Source: Bifidobacterium breve (GTDB lineage Bacteria; Actinomycetota; Actinomycetes; Nanopelagicales; Nanopelagicaceae). Taken from it: 64,000 nt of DNA. Made by a program: the position numbers and the translations under genes. This document shows, one piece after another, positions 44,225 through 55,234 of the stretch (its first letter is position 1; the number at the start of each line of letters is the position of its first letter). The notes beneath the pieces were generated by a model that made no database searches, was not told where the DNA came from, and saw nothing but the letters and a program-made list of their open reading frames with translations. The stretch spans positions 62,001-126,000 of the forward strand of contig CAMAPO010000002.1 in assembly GCA_945860245.1 (NCBI GenBank), read 5' to 3'.

Positions 44225-45775
44225 ATGGCACTTGATAAAAAATACGATGCGATCGTGGTGGGGGGTGGCCACAACGGCTTAGTCGCAGCGGCATATCTCG
44301 CCCGTGCCGGCAAGAAGGTAGCGCTTCTGGAAGCTGAAGGTGAGCTCGGGGGAGCCACGACAAGTGCGCGCTCTTTCCCAGAATTTGATGCGCGCTTATC
44401 TCGTTACTCATACCTAGTTTCGCTCTTACCTGATCAAATCGTTGCCGATCTCGGAATAAATTTTAAAACCCTAGAACGTTCTATTGCTTCATACACCCCG
44501 TACACAAATCAGAGTAATGGAGCGCACAGCGGACTTTTAATTTCGCAGAATTGGGATCAACGCACAGCCGAAAATTTCCAAGAGTTAACCGGCTCAGCTG
44601 CAGAAGGCGCTGCCTGGCAACACTTTTACGGGGAAATCGCCGAACTTGCCAGAAGAATTGCACCGTCAATGTTGCAACCTTTAAAGAGCGCAGTAAAGTT
44701 AAAAGAAGAAATTGCCTTACCGCAGACGTGGAAATATTTAATGGAGCAGCCAATTGGAGAAGTGATCCGAGATCGCTTCAGCGATGACTTAGTGCGGGGA
44801 GTCGTATTAACAGATGGGCTAATTGGCACATTTGCTCCAGCAGATGACTTGCAAGCCAATCGCTGTTTTCTCTATCACCTGATCGGAAATGGCACCGGTC
44901 AATGGCGAGTGCCGCAGGGTGGAATGGGTACTCTGGTAATTGAGTTGAGGAGAGTTGCGCTAGCGGCAGGTGTTGAAATTTTACTTAACTCACGCGTAAC
45001 CGAAATAGATAGTGGCGCTAACGGCGTCTCTGTAGGAACCAAATCGGGTGAGAAATACATCGCGCGAGATTTATTATTTGCCGGCGCACCTCAAATTTTG
45101 GCGCAAATTCGTGGAGAAGGTAAGCCGTCATCTCTAGAAGGATCACAGATGAAGATAAATATGTTGTTATCTCGCTTACCAAGGCTTAAATCTGGGATCG
45201 ATCCACGGTTAGCATTTGCCGGAACCTTTCATGTAAATGAAAGTTACTCTCAATTAGAAGCGGCGTATCAAAGTGCTAAATCAGGAAGTATTCCTAGCGA
45301 TTTGCCACTGGAGCTGTACTGCCACACTTTGACCGATCCAACTATTCTCTCTCCAGAGCTAAGCGCACAGGGATATCAAACGCTCACGCTATTTGGACTA
45401 CATACACCTGCTGCCCTCTTTGATAAATCACCAGATGTAGATAAGGCCGCTGTTACGAAAGCGGCAATTGAGAGTTTTAACCAATACCTACTTGATCCGA
45501 TCGAATCTGTTTTAGCGATCTCCCAAGATGGCTCACTTGCAATTGAAGCAAAGTCGCCGCTGGATCTGGAGAGCGATATCGGTCTGCCGCGAGGCAATAT
45601 CTTCCACCGTGACCTAGATTTCCCATTTATTGATACTTCTGGTGCGAATTTAATTTGGGGATCAGAAACAAGCGATAAACATATCTATCTGGCAGGTGCT
45701 GGTGCGCGGCGCGGCGGTGGGGTTAGCGGAATTGCCGGTCACAATGCGGCGATGGCAGTACTCGCCAACGATTAG
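44225..45775 (+). CDS. FAD-dependent phytoene-desaturase-like oxidoreductase
   Basis: 516 aa. N-terminal FAD dinucleotide motif DAIVVGGGHNGLVAAAYLARAGKKVALLEAEGELGGATTS, a middle GQWRVPQGGMGTLVIELRRVALAAGVEI segment, and the FAD-closing HIYLAGAGARRGGGVSGIAGHNAA. It resembles the NAD(P)/FAD amine-oxidase/CrtI-like PYROXD2 group rather than true carotenoid desaturases; substrate unknown. TAAGAT ends 6 nt before the ATG, so probably leaderless. Confidence 0.87.
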   Translation: MALDKKYDAIVVGGGHNGLVAAAYLARAGKKVALLEAEGELGGATTSARSFPEFDARLSRYSYLVSLLPDQIVADLGINFKTLERSIASYTPYTNQSNGAHSGLLISQNWDQRTAENFQELTGSAAEGAAWQHFYGEIAELARRIAPSMLQPLKSAVKLKEEIALPQTWKYLMEQPIGEVIRDRFSDDLVRGVVLTDGLIGTFAPADDLQANRCFLYHLIGNGTGQWRVPQGGMGTLVIELRRVALAAGVEILLNSRVTEIDSGANGVSVGTKSGEKYIARDLLFAGAPQILAQIRGEGKPSSLEGSQMKINMLLSRLPRLKSGIDPRLAFAGTFHVNESYSQLEAAYQSAKSGSIPSDLPLELYCHTLTDPTILSPELSAQGYQTLTLFGLHTPAALFDKSPDVDKAAVTKAAIESFNQYLLDPIESVLAISQDGSLAIEAKSPLDLESDIGLPRGNIFHRDLDFPFIDTSGANLIWGSETSDKHIYLAGAGARRGGGVSGIAGHNAAMAVLAND

Positions 45776-45784
45776 GCTTAGCCC

Positions 45785-46909
45785 ATGAATTCTAAAGAGC
45801 CACATCTTCGCCCCGAGACGATCGCCATCACCGCCGGTCGTCCAGAAGTTGGTGCAGATAGCGCACTAAACCAACCAATCTCGCTCAACTCAACTTTTGT
45901 TGCAGGCGGTGCAATTGGTTACGGGCGTTATGGAAATGAAACTTGGACCGCACTTGAAGTTGCGATTGGTGCTCTCGAAGGTGGCAAGACGCTCTCTTAC
46001 TCATCAGGAATGGCGGCGATTAGCGCGGTATTTTCTACGCTGCCAGTTGGTGCAAAAGTTGTAGCCTCCGATCAAGGTTATTCAGGAGTAATGACGCTGC
46101 TTGGGAATTTATCTGCAGCGAAGAAAGTTAGCGTGAAATTTGTAGCAATTGCAGATACCGATCAAGTAATTGCTGCACTCGATGGTGCAGACTTGTTGTG
46201 GCTCGAATCACCGACCAACCCTGCACTTGATGTAGCAGATCTGCCAACTTTGATTAAGGAAGCGAAGACACGTAAGATTCTTGTTGCAGTAGATAACACC
46301 TTTGCTACCGCGCTAATCCAGCAACCACTTGCGATGGGCGCAGACATTGTTATGAATTCGGTAACCAAGTATTTAGCCGGCCACAGCGATGTACTCCTGG
46401 GTTCACTTTCTACAAATGATCCAGCCCACTACAAAGCGCTAGAAGGCGCTCGCAGATTTAATGGTTCAATTCCTGGTCCCTTTGAAGCTTGGCTCGCCCT
46501 GCGTGGTATCCGTACCTTCCCGTTGCGCTTCCAGCGCGCCAGCGAAAATGCGTTGGAAATTGCAAAGCGACTTAACCAGCACCCACTCGTCACTCGCGTT
46601 CGTTACCCCGGCCTCCCAACTGATCCACAACACGCCAAGGCAAAGGCATTTATGAGGGGTTTCGGTGCAATCGTCTCCTTTGAGTACGCTGGCGATGCCA
46701 CATCCACCGATAAAGTTTGCGAATCTTCCAAAATAGTTACTTACGCAACCAGTCTTGGTGGCGTTGAATCTCTCTGGGAGCGCCGCCGTCGTTGGCCGAT
46801 TGAAAGTGCCAGCGTTCCGGAAACGCTAATTCGACTTTCCGTCGGGTGCGAAGATGTTGATGATCTATGGGCAGATATCGATGCGGCGTTGCTCGCTGCT
46901 AAAAAGTGA
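45785..46909 (+). CDS. Cys/Met metabolism PLP enzyme (cystathionine gamma-synthase type)
   Basis: 374 aa. RPETIAITAGRPEVGADSALNQPISLNSTF, PTNPALDVADL, the PLP aspartate in VAVDNTFAT and Schiff-base lysine in SVTKYLAGHSDVLLG are classic for the family. It could be gamma-synthase, gamma-lyase or O-acylhomoserine sulfhydrylase; the length favours gamma-synthase/lyase. TAGGCT ends 6 nt before the ATG: leaderless type. With the MalY-like gene, SAH hydrolase and Msr genes it gives this window a strong sulfur-amino-acid theme. Confidence 0.88.
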   Translation: MNSKEPHLRPETIAITAGRPEVGADSALNQPISLNSTFVAGGAIGYGRYGNETWTALEVAIGALEGGKTLSYSSGMAAISAVFSTLPVGAKVVASDQGYSGVMTLLGNLSAAKKVSVKFVAIADTDQVIAALDGADLLWLESPTNPALDVADLPTLIKEAKTRKILVAVDNTFATALIQQPLAMGADIVMNSVTKYLAGHSDVLLGSLSTNDPAHYKALEGARRFNGSIPGPFEAWLALRGIRTFPLRFQRASENALEIAKRLNQHPLVTRVRYPGLPTDPQHAKAKAFMRGFGAIVSFEYAGDATSTDKVCESSKIVTYATSLGGVESLWERRRRWPIESASVPETLIRLSVGCEDVDDLWADIDAALLAAKK

Positions 46910-46940
46910 AAAGTTTTCTAAGAAGCGGTATTTTTATCCT

Positions 46941-47093
46941 ATGAAATTACTCCGCCGCCTCCTTGCAGTATTTGCGCTGCTTGCTGTGGCTTTTCAGGCC
47001 GTAGGCAGTTTTCTATCCTGGGCGCAACGCCAAGAGGATGCTCCAGCAGATGCTTGGATTGATGAAGATGAAGATGAATTTGAGGATGCCTAA
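46941..47093 (+). CDS. 50-residue membrane protein with acidic tail
   Basis: MKLLRRLLAVFALLAVAFQAVG then a run ending DEDEDEFEDA. One hydrophobic helix with a basic N-terminus (inside) and a strongly acidic C-terminus. The track lists a longer ORF from 46854 inside the previous gene, but ATG at 46941 has a TATTTT box 6 nt upstream. The next ORF begins with TTG at the base after its TAA, so the two are translationally linked. No known family recognised; too short to infer function. Confidence 0.6.
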   Translation: MKLLRRLLAVFALLAVAFQAVGSFLSWAQRQEDAPADAWIDEDEDEFEDA

Positions 47094-47477
47094 TTGGCGC
47101 AAGAAGGTTATATACCTGGCACTTGCAATTTAGGTGCAGGAGAAGTTAGTCGCCGCCGCATGGTTGCGGCAATTGGATTTGTCCTATCACTTTCTGCCTT
47201 CACCGCTTTTGTAACTACTGGCGCTTCACGAGAAACACGTTTAGGAATATTTATCCCATTAATGGTTATGTCTATCGGTTGGGTGCAGTCACGTAAGAAG
47301 TTCTGCTTGGCTTATGGTCTCACTGGTACATTTAATTTTGGCAAGTTGGGGCAGATTTCACGTGTGGTAGATCCGGCCGATCGCGCTGCTGACCGACGAA
47401 CTGCGCTAACAATTTTTGCACAAAGTACGCTTTATGCGGCGGCGTTAACTTTGCTTGTAGTAGCGCTACCTCTGTAA
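47094..47477 (+). CDS. Small membrane protein with GTCNLG motif
   Basis: 127 aa, TTG start directly after the preceding stop. A short N-terminal tract YIPGTCNLGAGEVSRRR contains a conserved-looking Cys-Asn-Leu-Gly, then three hydrophobic segments (MVAAIGFVLSLSAFTAFV, LGIFIPLMVMSIGWV, LTIFAQSTLYAAALTLLVVALPL). A second Cys is in RKKFCLAYGLTGTFNFG. I have seen similar CNxG small membrane proteins in other phyla without assigned function. Convergent with the secreted-protein gene 7 nt away. Confidence 0.6.
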   Translation: MAQEGYIPGTCNLGAGEVSRRRMVAAIGFVLSLSAFTAFVTTGASRETRLGIFIPLMVMSIGWVQSRKKFCLAYGLTGTFNFGKLGQISRVVDPADRAADRRTALTIFAQSTLYAAALTLLVVALPL

Positions 47478-47484
47478 CAGTTGA

Positions 47485-47940
47485 CTACTTTTTCGGAGCG
47501 GGTGGTTTCTCTGTTTGTTGGCTCTTGTTTTTCGCAACGTTAGGTATTTTTGCCGGTGGGGTAGGAGCTATCGGAGGTGAACCAAGGGCTTCAATTGCGG
47601 CATCGCGGGATACCGTAGCGGCAATAACTGCGCTCTCTCTTATGTTCATACTTTGCCGTTTTTGAATTTGAGTTTGGCCGACAGATTTATTCGATTTTGC
47701 ATCGGCTAAGGCCCTATCAATCGCTTCTTTGAAAATCTTATTTATCTCACGTCTATTATTTTCGTAAACTTTAAGCTCTTTGCGAAATTCTTCTAATGCG
47801 TTCTTATAGACTTCTTTGGGATCAATCCTTTTTTGAATAGTTGGCGCAGGCGTCTTACTGTCGGCCGCGGCAGTTGAGATGGAAATCAAGGGCGCAAAAA
47901 ATAGAGCTGTCGCAACAATGGCAACTGGCCTGATTCGCAT
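47485..47940 (-). CDS. Secreted basic, helical protein divergent from a two-component system
   Basis: 151 aa from the ATG at 47940 (the track's GTG at 47952 is an alternative). Signal peptide MRIRPVAIVATALFFAPLISISTAAADS, then a long charged alpha-helical stretch (EVYKNALEEFRKELKVYENNRREINKIFKEAIDRALADAK) and a proline/lysine-rich tail (IAPTPPAKIPNVAKNKSQQTEKPPAPKK). No known domain. Its -10 candidate is TATCTT (complement of 47961-47966), and the GTGARAAC repeats (47985-48003) overlap its -35 area. The layout recalls CpxP/Spy next to CpxRA, as analogy only. Confidence 0.7.
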   Translation of the reverse strand: MRIRPVAIVATALFFAPLISISTAAADSKTPAPTIQKRIDPKEVYKNALEEFRKELKVYENNRREINKIFKEAIDRALADAKSNKSVGQTQIQKRQSMNIRESAVIAATVSRDAAIEALGSPPIAPTPPAKIPNVAKNKSQQTEKPPAPKK

Positions 47941-47984
47941 TTCTAACCTCACTTTTCCGTAAGATAAGTATCAGCCAAAAGGTT

Positions 47985-48003
47985 GTGAGAACTCGGTGAA
48001 AAC
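47985..48003 (+). promoter_or_regulatory. GTGARAAC direct repeat, candidate response-regulator operator
   Basis: GTGAGAAC (47985-47992) and GTGAAAAC (47996-48003) are direct repeats 11 bp apart, the spacing used by OmpR/PhoB-family dimers. They lie in the 130-bp region between the secreted-protein gene and the response regulator, at the -35 position of the former. Assignment is inference from spacing and position. Confidence 0.45.
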
Positions 48004-48070
48004 ACCTACTTGATTGAAATTAACGCCTTGTTCCTTGGCTATTTATGCGCAGGCATGCGAGGCTAACACC

Positions 48071-48754
48071 ATGGCCGAACTAATTCTTATCGTCGATGAT
48101 GAAGCGGGAGTTCGTGAACTGCTGGGAGATGCGCTGCGCATCGCTGGTTTTGAAACAGCAACTGCCCAAGATGGTATGTCTGCCCTGACTGCAATCCGCA
48201 ATAAGAAACCAGATCTGTTGATTATTGATGTCAACATGCCCTTGATGGATGGTTTTGAGTTAGTGGAAAGACTTCGTTCTGTTGGTGATAACACCCCGGC
48301 GTTAATGTTGAGTGCGCGTGCGGATCGAATTGATGTGACGAGAGGGTTGACTCTCGGAGCAGATGATTATGTAACCAAGCCATTTGGACTCGAAGAACTT
48401 TTGCTGCGCGTTAAAGCGATTCTTCGCCGATCCCAGATTTCAGAGACAAGTGAAGCGGAATTGCGCTGTGGCCCAATAGTTATCATTGAATCCAGCCATA
48501 CCGTTAAATTTATTGAAGAGATAGTAGACCTATCTCCAACAGAATTTAGACTTCTTCAGGTTTTAGTAGAAAATAAAAATCGAGTATTGAGTAAGAGTTT
48601 GCTTCTTGATGAAGTCTGGGGCATTACCTTTCAATCTGAAAGCACAGTTGCTGATACCTACATTTCATACCTGCGCAAGAAATTACATAAGGATGGATTC
48701 GAAGGGATTAAGACGGTGCGTGGCGTTGGCTTCGTAATTCAGGAGCCAAAGTAA
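48071..48754 (+). CDS. OmpR/PhoB-family response regulator
   Basis: 227 aa from the ATG at 48071 (GAGG lies about 10 nt upstream; the track start at 48014 is not supported). Receiver with DDE acidic pocket, phosphoacceptor Asp53 (LIIDVNMPLMDG), Thr/Lys switch (YVTKPFG); winged helix ending with LLDEVWGITFQSESTVADTYISYLRKKLHKDGFEGIKTVRGVGF. Pairs with the kinase 2 nt downstream. It is not MtrA, PhoP or RegX by recognition. Candidate autoregulation through the GTGARAAC repeats. Confidence 0.88.
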   Translation: MAELILIVDDEAGVRELLGDALRIAGFETATAQDGMSALTAIRNKKPDLLIIDVNMPLMDGFELVERLRSVGDNTPALMLSARADRIDVTRGLTLGADDYVTKPFGLEELLLRVKAILRRSQISETSEAELRCGPIVIIESSHTVKFIEEIVDLSPTEFRLLQVLVENKNRVLSKSLLLDEVWGITFQSESTVADTYISYLRKKLHKDGFEGIKTVRGVGFVIQEPK

Positions 48755-48756
48755 AT

Positions 48757-49968
48757 ATGAAGAAATCTAGTAGCAAGTACGCAGTCATCTCAATCTTTGT
48801 AACCACAATCCTTTCTAGCGTAATTGGCGGATTCGCTTCTATTGATGCAAGAAATTCTGATTTGCAACAGATAGACACATCCATAAACCTCGTTATTGAA
48901 CGTGTAAATGCATATCCAGCAGAGGCAATCGGCGCTGCCATCTTTACCGTAGATGAAGAGAGTTTAGATTTAACTCTCGTTCTCATAACCAAGGAAGGGG
49001 ATGAGACAGTTGTAAGTGAATCCCACCTAATCTACCCAGGTATTAACTCAATGGAGATTGTTAGGAAAGCTATTCTGGCTCCTATCTCTATCAAGAGCGC
49101 GAGCCCATTTCGATTCAGAACGGTGGAAATTGCAGGTGGTGACTATTTAATTATCGCCGCAGATTTAGCTAAAATAAATGCGAATTTAAACAATAATCTA
49201 AAGAATTTAGTTGGCTTTACTCTCACCGCTAATGCCCTGGCAATTTTCATCTCTATTTTCTTGCTACGACGTCATAATCGTGGGTTAGATGCAAAAGCAC
49301 TAGAAAGAATGCAGAGATTCTTGGGTGATGCCTCGCATGAACTGCGGACGCCATTGACGGTAATCAAGGGATATAGCGAGATGCTGAGCAAAGGCCAGAT
49401 GAGCGATGTGGTTGATAGAGCAAGAGCTTTTTCTCGCGTAAATTCTGAGATAGAGCGGATGGAGAATTTGATTCATGATCTGCTGCTGCTTGCCGAACTC
49501 GGCGAGAGCAGGCCAACTACTTTTGAAGAGCTGGAGTTAACAGAGTTAATTCAGGCGCATATCAATGATTTTCAACTCTTTAATAAAGGGCGGAAAATTG
49601 AAATTTCGCTGGAAAGTAATTGCGAAATCAAAGGATCTCGTGAACACTTAAATAGAATCATTCAAAACTGCCTATCTAATATCATCCGTCATACTCCTGC
49701 GGATGCAGCCGTTGCCGTCACACTAAAAAGCAAAGGCAAGAGAGTTAATTTAACTATTGAAGATGCTGGACCTGGTCTTCCAGAAAGCGCCTATCGCACC
49801 GAGATTGCTGCAATGAATCGTTTCGATCCATCGCGTTCGCGCGATAGCGGCGGGTCAGGACTTGGCATGAGTATCATCGCCGCGATTGTGCAAGAACATG
49901 ACGGAAATCTTGAATTACGAAAGAGCGATTTAGGCGGCCTTGCCGTAGTTATCGGATTACCTAAGTAA
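48757..49968 (+). CDS. Sensor histidine kinase partner
   Basis: 403 aa. Two membrane helices (8-28 and 150-170) enclose a small extracytoplasmic sensor of about 120 residues. There is no obvious HAMP; HisKA follows with His194 (FLGDASHELRTPLTVIKGYSEM), then an N box (IIQNCLSNIIRHT) and GGSGLGMSIIAAIVQEH. The signal is unknown. Its 3' end abuts terC convergently, with no bases between them. Confidence 0.9.
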   Translation: MKKSSSKYAVISIFVTTILSSVIGGFASIDARNSDLQQIDTSINLVIERVNAYPAEAIGAAIFTVDEESLDLTLVLITKEGDETVVSESHLIYPGINSMEIVRKAILAPISIKSASPFRFRTVEIAGGDYLIIAADLAKINANLNNNLKNLVGFTLTANALAIFISIFLLRRHNRGLDAKALERMQRFLGDASHELRTPLTVIKGYSEMLSKGQMSDVVDRARAFSRVNSEIERMENLIHDLLLLAELGESRPTTFEELELTELIQAHINDFQLFNKGRKIEISLESNCEIKGSREHLNRIIQNCLSNIIRHTPADAAVAVTLKSKGKRVNLTIEDAGPGLPESAYRTEIAAMNRFDPSRSRDSGGSGLGMSIIAAIVQEHDGNLELRKSDLGGLAVVIGLPK

Positions 49969-50886
49969 TTACTTACGCTTTGCGGTTACGACCAAGCTGG
50001 ATACCGTCGCAATCGCCAGTACCCCGACAATCACAGACAAGCTTTGAGTAATTGTAATATCAGGAATTTTAATTCCAGCTATCTCGTGAATATTGACGGC
50101 ATGGAAAGCATGAAAAAAGAGTTTAATTCCGATGAATCCTAAGATTACCGACAGTCCTTTTCCGATATAGATCAAACGCTGCATAAGGCCACCGATTAAG
50201 AAGTAGAGCTGGCGCAGACCCATTAGAGCAAAAATATTTGCTGTGACTACTACATAGACATTTTCGGTCAGCCCAAATATCGCCGGAATCGAATCAAGGG
50301 CAAAGAGAATATCCGTTGCACCCAATGCAAGAAGCGCGATGGTAAACGGTTTTAGACCCTTAGCTCTCAAATACTCTATTAACTTGCTCTCCTTCTCTTC
50401 TTCTTTTTCTTGTGAACCCTCTAAAAATAGATGAACTGCTGTGTAGATCAAGAAGGCGCCAAAGATGAAGAAGACCCACTCAAATTGTTTAATTGCTGCG
50501 GCACCCAAGGTGATCGCGATAATCCGAAAGACTAAAGCAATCAAAATTCCAAAGAGAAGAGCGAGCTGCTTGCTCTTCTCTTCAATCTTTAACCTGCTCA
50601 ATATAATTACAAATACAAATAAGTTATCGAATGAGAGTGAATATTCAGTTAGCCAGCCGGCAAAGAACTCCTGCTGAGTTTGTGCATCAGTCCATGTCCC
50701 GAGATGAATACCAAATGCGATCGCTAGAGATACATATAGAAAGCTCCACAGGGTTGCTTCTTTCAGAGTGGTATTTTGATTGCGTCTTGCCACCGCCCAA
50801 GTGAAGTCAAGGGCGACGATTATTGCCAAGATTGAGGCGGTCAGGATCCAAGCGCTATTTGTAATCACGAGCAGAGCGTAATGCAT
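49969..50886 (-). CDS. TerC/Alx family integral membrane protein
   Basis: 305 aa with 8-9 hydrophobic helices. Typical TerC stretches: VALDFTWAVARRN, AGWLTEYSLSFDNLFVFVIILSRL and ALLALGATDILFALDSIPAIFGLTENVYVV, carrying the conserved acidic residues thought to move Mn2+ or other metals. No yybP-ykoY riboswitch fits in the 24-bp upstream space. TACCTT ends 8 nt before the ATG on the minus strand, overlapping the promoter of the divergent methyltransferase. Confidence 0.92.
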   Translation of the reverse strand: MHYALLVITNSAWILTASILAIIVALDFTWAVARRNQNTTLKEATLWSFLYVSLAIAFGIHLGTWTDAQTQQEFFAGWLTEYSLSFDNLFVFVIILSRLKIEEKSKQLALLFGILIALVFRIIAITLGAAAIKQFEWVFFIFGAFLIYTAVHLFLEGSQEKEEEKESKLIEYLRAKGLKPFTIALLALGATDILFALDSIPAIFGLTENVYVVVTANIFALMGLRQLYFLIGGLMQRLIYIGKGLSVILGFIGIKLFFHAFHAVNIHEIAGIKIPDITITQSLSVIVGVLAIATVSSLVVTAKRK

Positions 50887-50910
50887 CGGGAACTAAGGTA
50901 TTTTTAATGC
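50887..50910. promoter_or_regulatory. 24-bp divergent region with overlapping leaderless promoters
   Basis: TATTTT (50899-50904, plus) ends 6 nt before the methyltransferase ATG. TACCTT (minus, complement of 50895-50900) ends 8 nt before the terC ATG. The two -10 boxes share bases 50899-50900, so the two polymerases should exclude each other. Inference from motif and spacing. Confidence 0.5.
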
Positions 50911-53442
<2,532 letters not shown>

Positions 53443-53443
<1 letters not shown>

Positions 53444-53916
53444 TGAAAGGCAAACTTGCAGGAATTTTAGCTATTTCATTGGTACTACTAACTGGATGTG
53501 GAGATAAAGAAGTGAGCGCAACCGCAGATAATTTGCCGACAGTTACAACCAATATGGGTGAGGCTCCAACAATTGGCGCACCGAGCGGAACTCCACCTAC
53601 AACTCTTGTCACCAAAGACATCTTTGTTGGCGAAGGCGCAGAAGCTCAGCCGACTTCTACGATGACAGTTCACTACACGTTGATGACTTGGTCTAAAGGA
53701 GCGCTAATCGAATCTTCTTGGAACAGCGGTTCACCTGCAACATTCCCATTAGCGAATGTAATTGTCGGGTGGCAGCAAGGTATTCCAGGGATGAAGGTCG
53801 GAGGACGACGTTTATTGGTCATCCCACCTGATATTGGTTACGGAGCGCAAGGCAGCGGACCTATTGGTCCAAATGAGACCTTGATCTTCGTAGTCGATGC
53901 GATTGGCGTTGCTTAA
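53443..53916 (+). CDS. FKBP-type peptidyl-prolyl isomerase lipoprotein
   Basis: 157 aa. Signal peptide with lipobox LLTGC at Cys19 (GILAISLVLLTGCGDKE), a short linker, then a single FKBP domain (STMTVHYTLMTWSKGALIESSW, IPGMKVGGRRLLVIPPDIGYGAQGSG, NETLIFVVDAIGV). Would assist folding of exported proteins at the outer face of the membrane. Starts within the argG stop and has GGAGAAAAG upstream, an unusual partner for argG. Confidence 0.92.
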
Positions 53917-53977
53917 AAATGGCAATCGCCCGAGGTAACCGCAACACTTGTTGAAGCGCTAGAATAAAGGTGTTGTT

Positions 53978-54096
53978 TTTCGGGGTCGATGTAATTTCGA
54001 ACCGGCAGTTAAAGTCTGCGACCCGGTCAAGGCCATTGACCGGTGGATTGGGTGTAATTCCCGAACCGACGGTTAAAGTCCGGATGAGAGAAAATC
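53978..54096 (+). ncRNA. FMN riboswitch (RFN element)
   Basis: Shows the RFN consensus in order: TTTCGGGGTCGATGTAATTTCGAACCGGCAGTTAAAGTCTGCGACCC, the central P4-type stem GGTCAAGGCCATTGACC, then GATTGGGTGTAATTCCCGAACCGACGGTTAAAGTCCGGATGAGAGAAA. It lies directly before the rib operon and binds FMN to shut it off. A terminator-like hairpin follows within 20 nt. Confidence 0.95.
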
Positions 54097-54106
54097 AACG
54101 TGTAGT

Positions 54107-54155
54107 CGACGCATGCTTTGTTACTGGTTTTTCCTAACAAAGTTTTAGCGCGTCG
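54107..54155 (+). terminator. Riboswitch expression platform / intrinsic terminator
   Basis: CTTTGTTA (54116-54123) pairs perfectly with TAACAAAG (54135-54142), followed by TTTT. An outer stem CGACGC/GCGTCG (54107-54112 with 54150-54155) extends it. Placed 11 nt after the FMN aptamer, it fits transcription attenuation, although the short U tract leaves room for another mechanism. Confidence 0.7.
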
Positions 54156-54214
54156 GCTCGTACCGTTTTTCCACCCCGAGATGCAACATCCGTTCTCGAA
54201 TAAGGGTGTTGAAA

Positions 54215-55234
54215 ATGAAGCAAGCGCTAAGTGCAGAAGCTGCGATGGCACACGCCATCGATTGTGCTCGCCTTGGTCTTGGCCAGACATATCCAAATCC
54301 TATTGTGGGCGCAGTTATAACTAACGCAACCGGGGAAGTACTTAGCGAGGGATTTCATCAAGGGGCAGACCACGCCGAAGTGATCGCGATAAATGCCGCA
54401 AAGGAGCTACCGGCAGGATCAATACTTTATATAACGCTAGAACCGTGTAACCATCACGGTAAAACACCACCTTGTGTGGATGCGATTATCAAATCTGGAA
54501 TTAAAAAAGTTGTCTATGCGATTAGTGATCCTAATCCTGCAGCCACCGGTGGAGCAGAGCGTTTGCGCGCTGCCGGAATAGAAGTGAAATCGGGCATTGG
54601 TGAAGAACAAGCGCGTCTAGAAAATCGTGCCTGGCTCACTAAAATGGAACTAGGACGTCCGCGCATTACTTGGAAGATCGCCTCGACTATGGATGGCAAA
54701 GTAGCGGCAAGTGATGGCAGTTCGAAATGGATTACTAGCGAACCCGCTCGCACAGATGTGGCGCGCATGCGCTCGCAAGTCGACGGTATCGTCACTTCAA
54801 CTGCAACAGTTATTGCTGATGACCCCGCAATGACTAGTAAAGGATTTGGCAATAATCCAGTTCGCATCGTTATGGGAAGCGGCGAAATTGCAGCGAAGAT
54901 GCAAATTTTCGATGACGCAGCTGAAACTGTATTAATTAAATCTCGAAACTTCGATGATTTGTTACTGCTAGCCAATAAGCGTGGTTTCAACCAGTTGTTG
55001 ATCGAATCTGGACCAACGCTTGGAACCGCGCTCTTACGCGAGGATCTAATCGATGAAATTGTCTTATTCCAAGCGCCAGCGTTGCTCGGTTCAGGAACGC
55101 CGTCGATTGGCAACCTAGGAATTACAAATGTCTCTGAGCGATTAGATTTTGAAATATCTGATGTAGAGATGATTGGTTCCGATTTAAAGATAACACTTTT
55201 CAAGAGCGCAAACAGCACAGAAGTTGGGCGCTAA
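54215..55234 (+). CDS. ribD: Bifunctional pyrimidine deaminase/reductase RibD
   Basis: 339 aa from the ATG at 54215 (GTG at 54206 is an alternative). Deaminase domain with HAEVIAIN and the zinc cysteines in EPCNHHGKTPPCVDAI; C-terminal reductase domain (RPRITWKIASTMDGKVA...LLIESGPTLGTALL). It carries out two early riboflavin steps (deamination and ribose side-chain reduction). First gene of the FMN-controlled operon; overlaps ribE by 1 nt. Confidence 0.95.
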   Translation: MKQALSAEAAMAHAIDCARLGLGQTYPNPIVGAVITNATGEVLSEGFHQGADHAEVIAINAAKELPAGSILYITLEPCNHHGKTPPCVDAIIKSGIKKVVYAISDPNPAATGGAERLRAAGIEVKSGIGEEQARLENRAWLTKMELGRPRITWKIASTMDGKVAASDGSSKWITSEPARTDVARMRSQVDGIVTSTATVIADDPAMTSKGFGNNPVRIVMGSGEIAAKMQIFDDAAETVLIKSRNFDDLLLLANKRGFNQLLIESGPTLGTALLREDLIDEIVLFQAPALLGSGTPSIGNLGITNVSERLDFEISDVEMIGSDLKITLFKSANSTEVGR

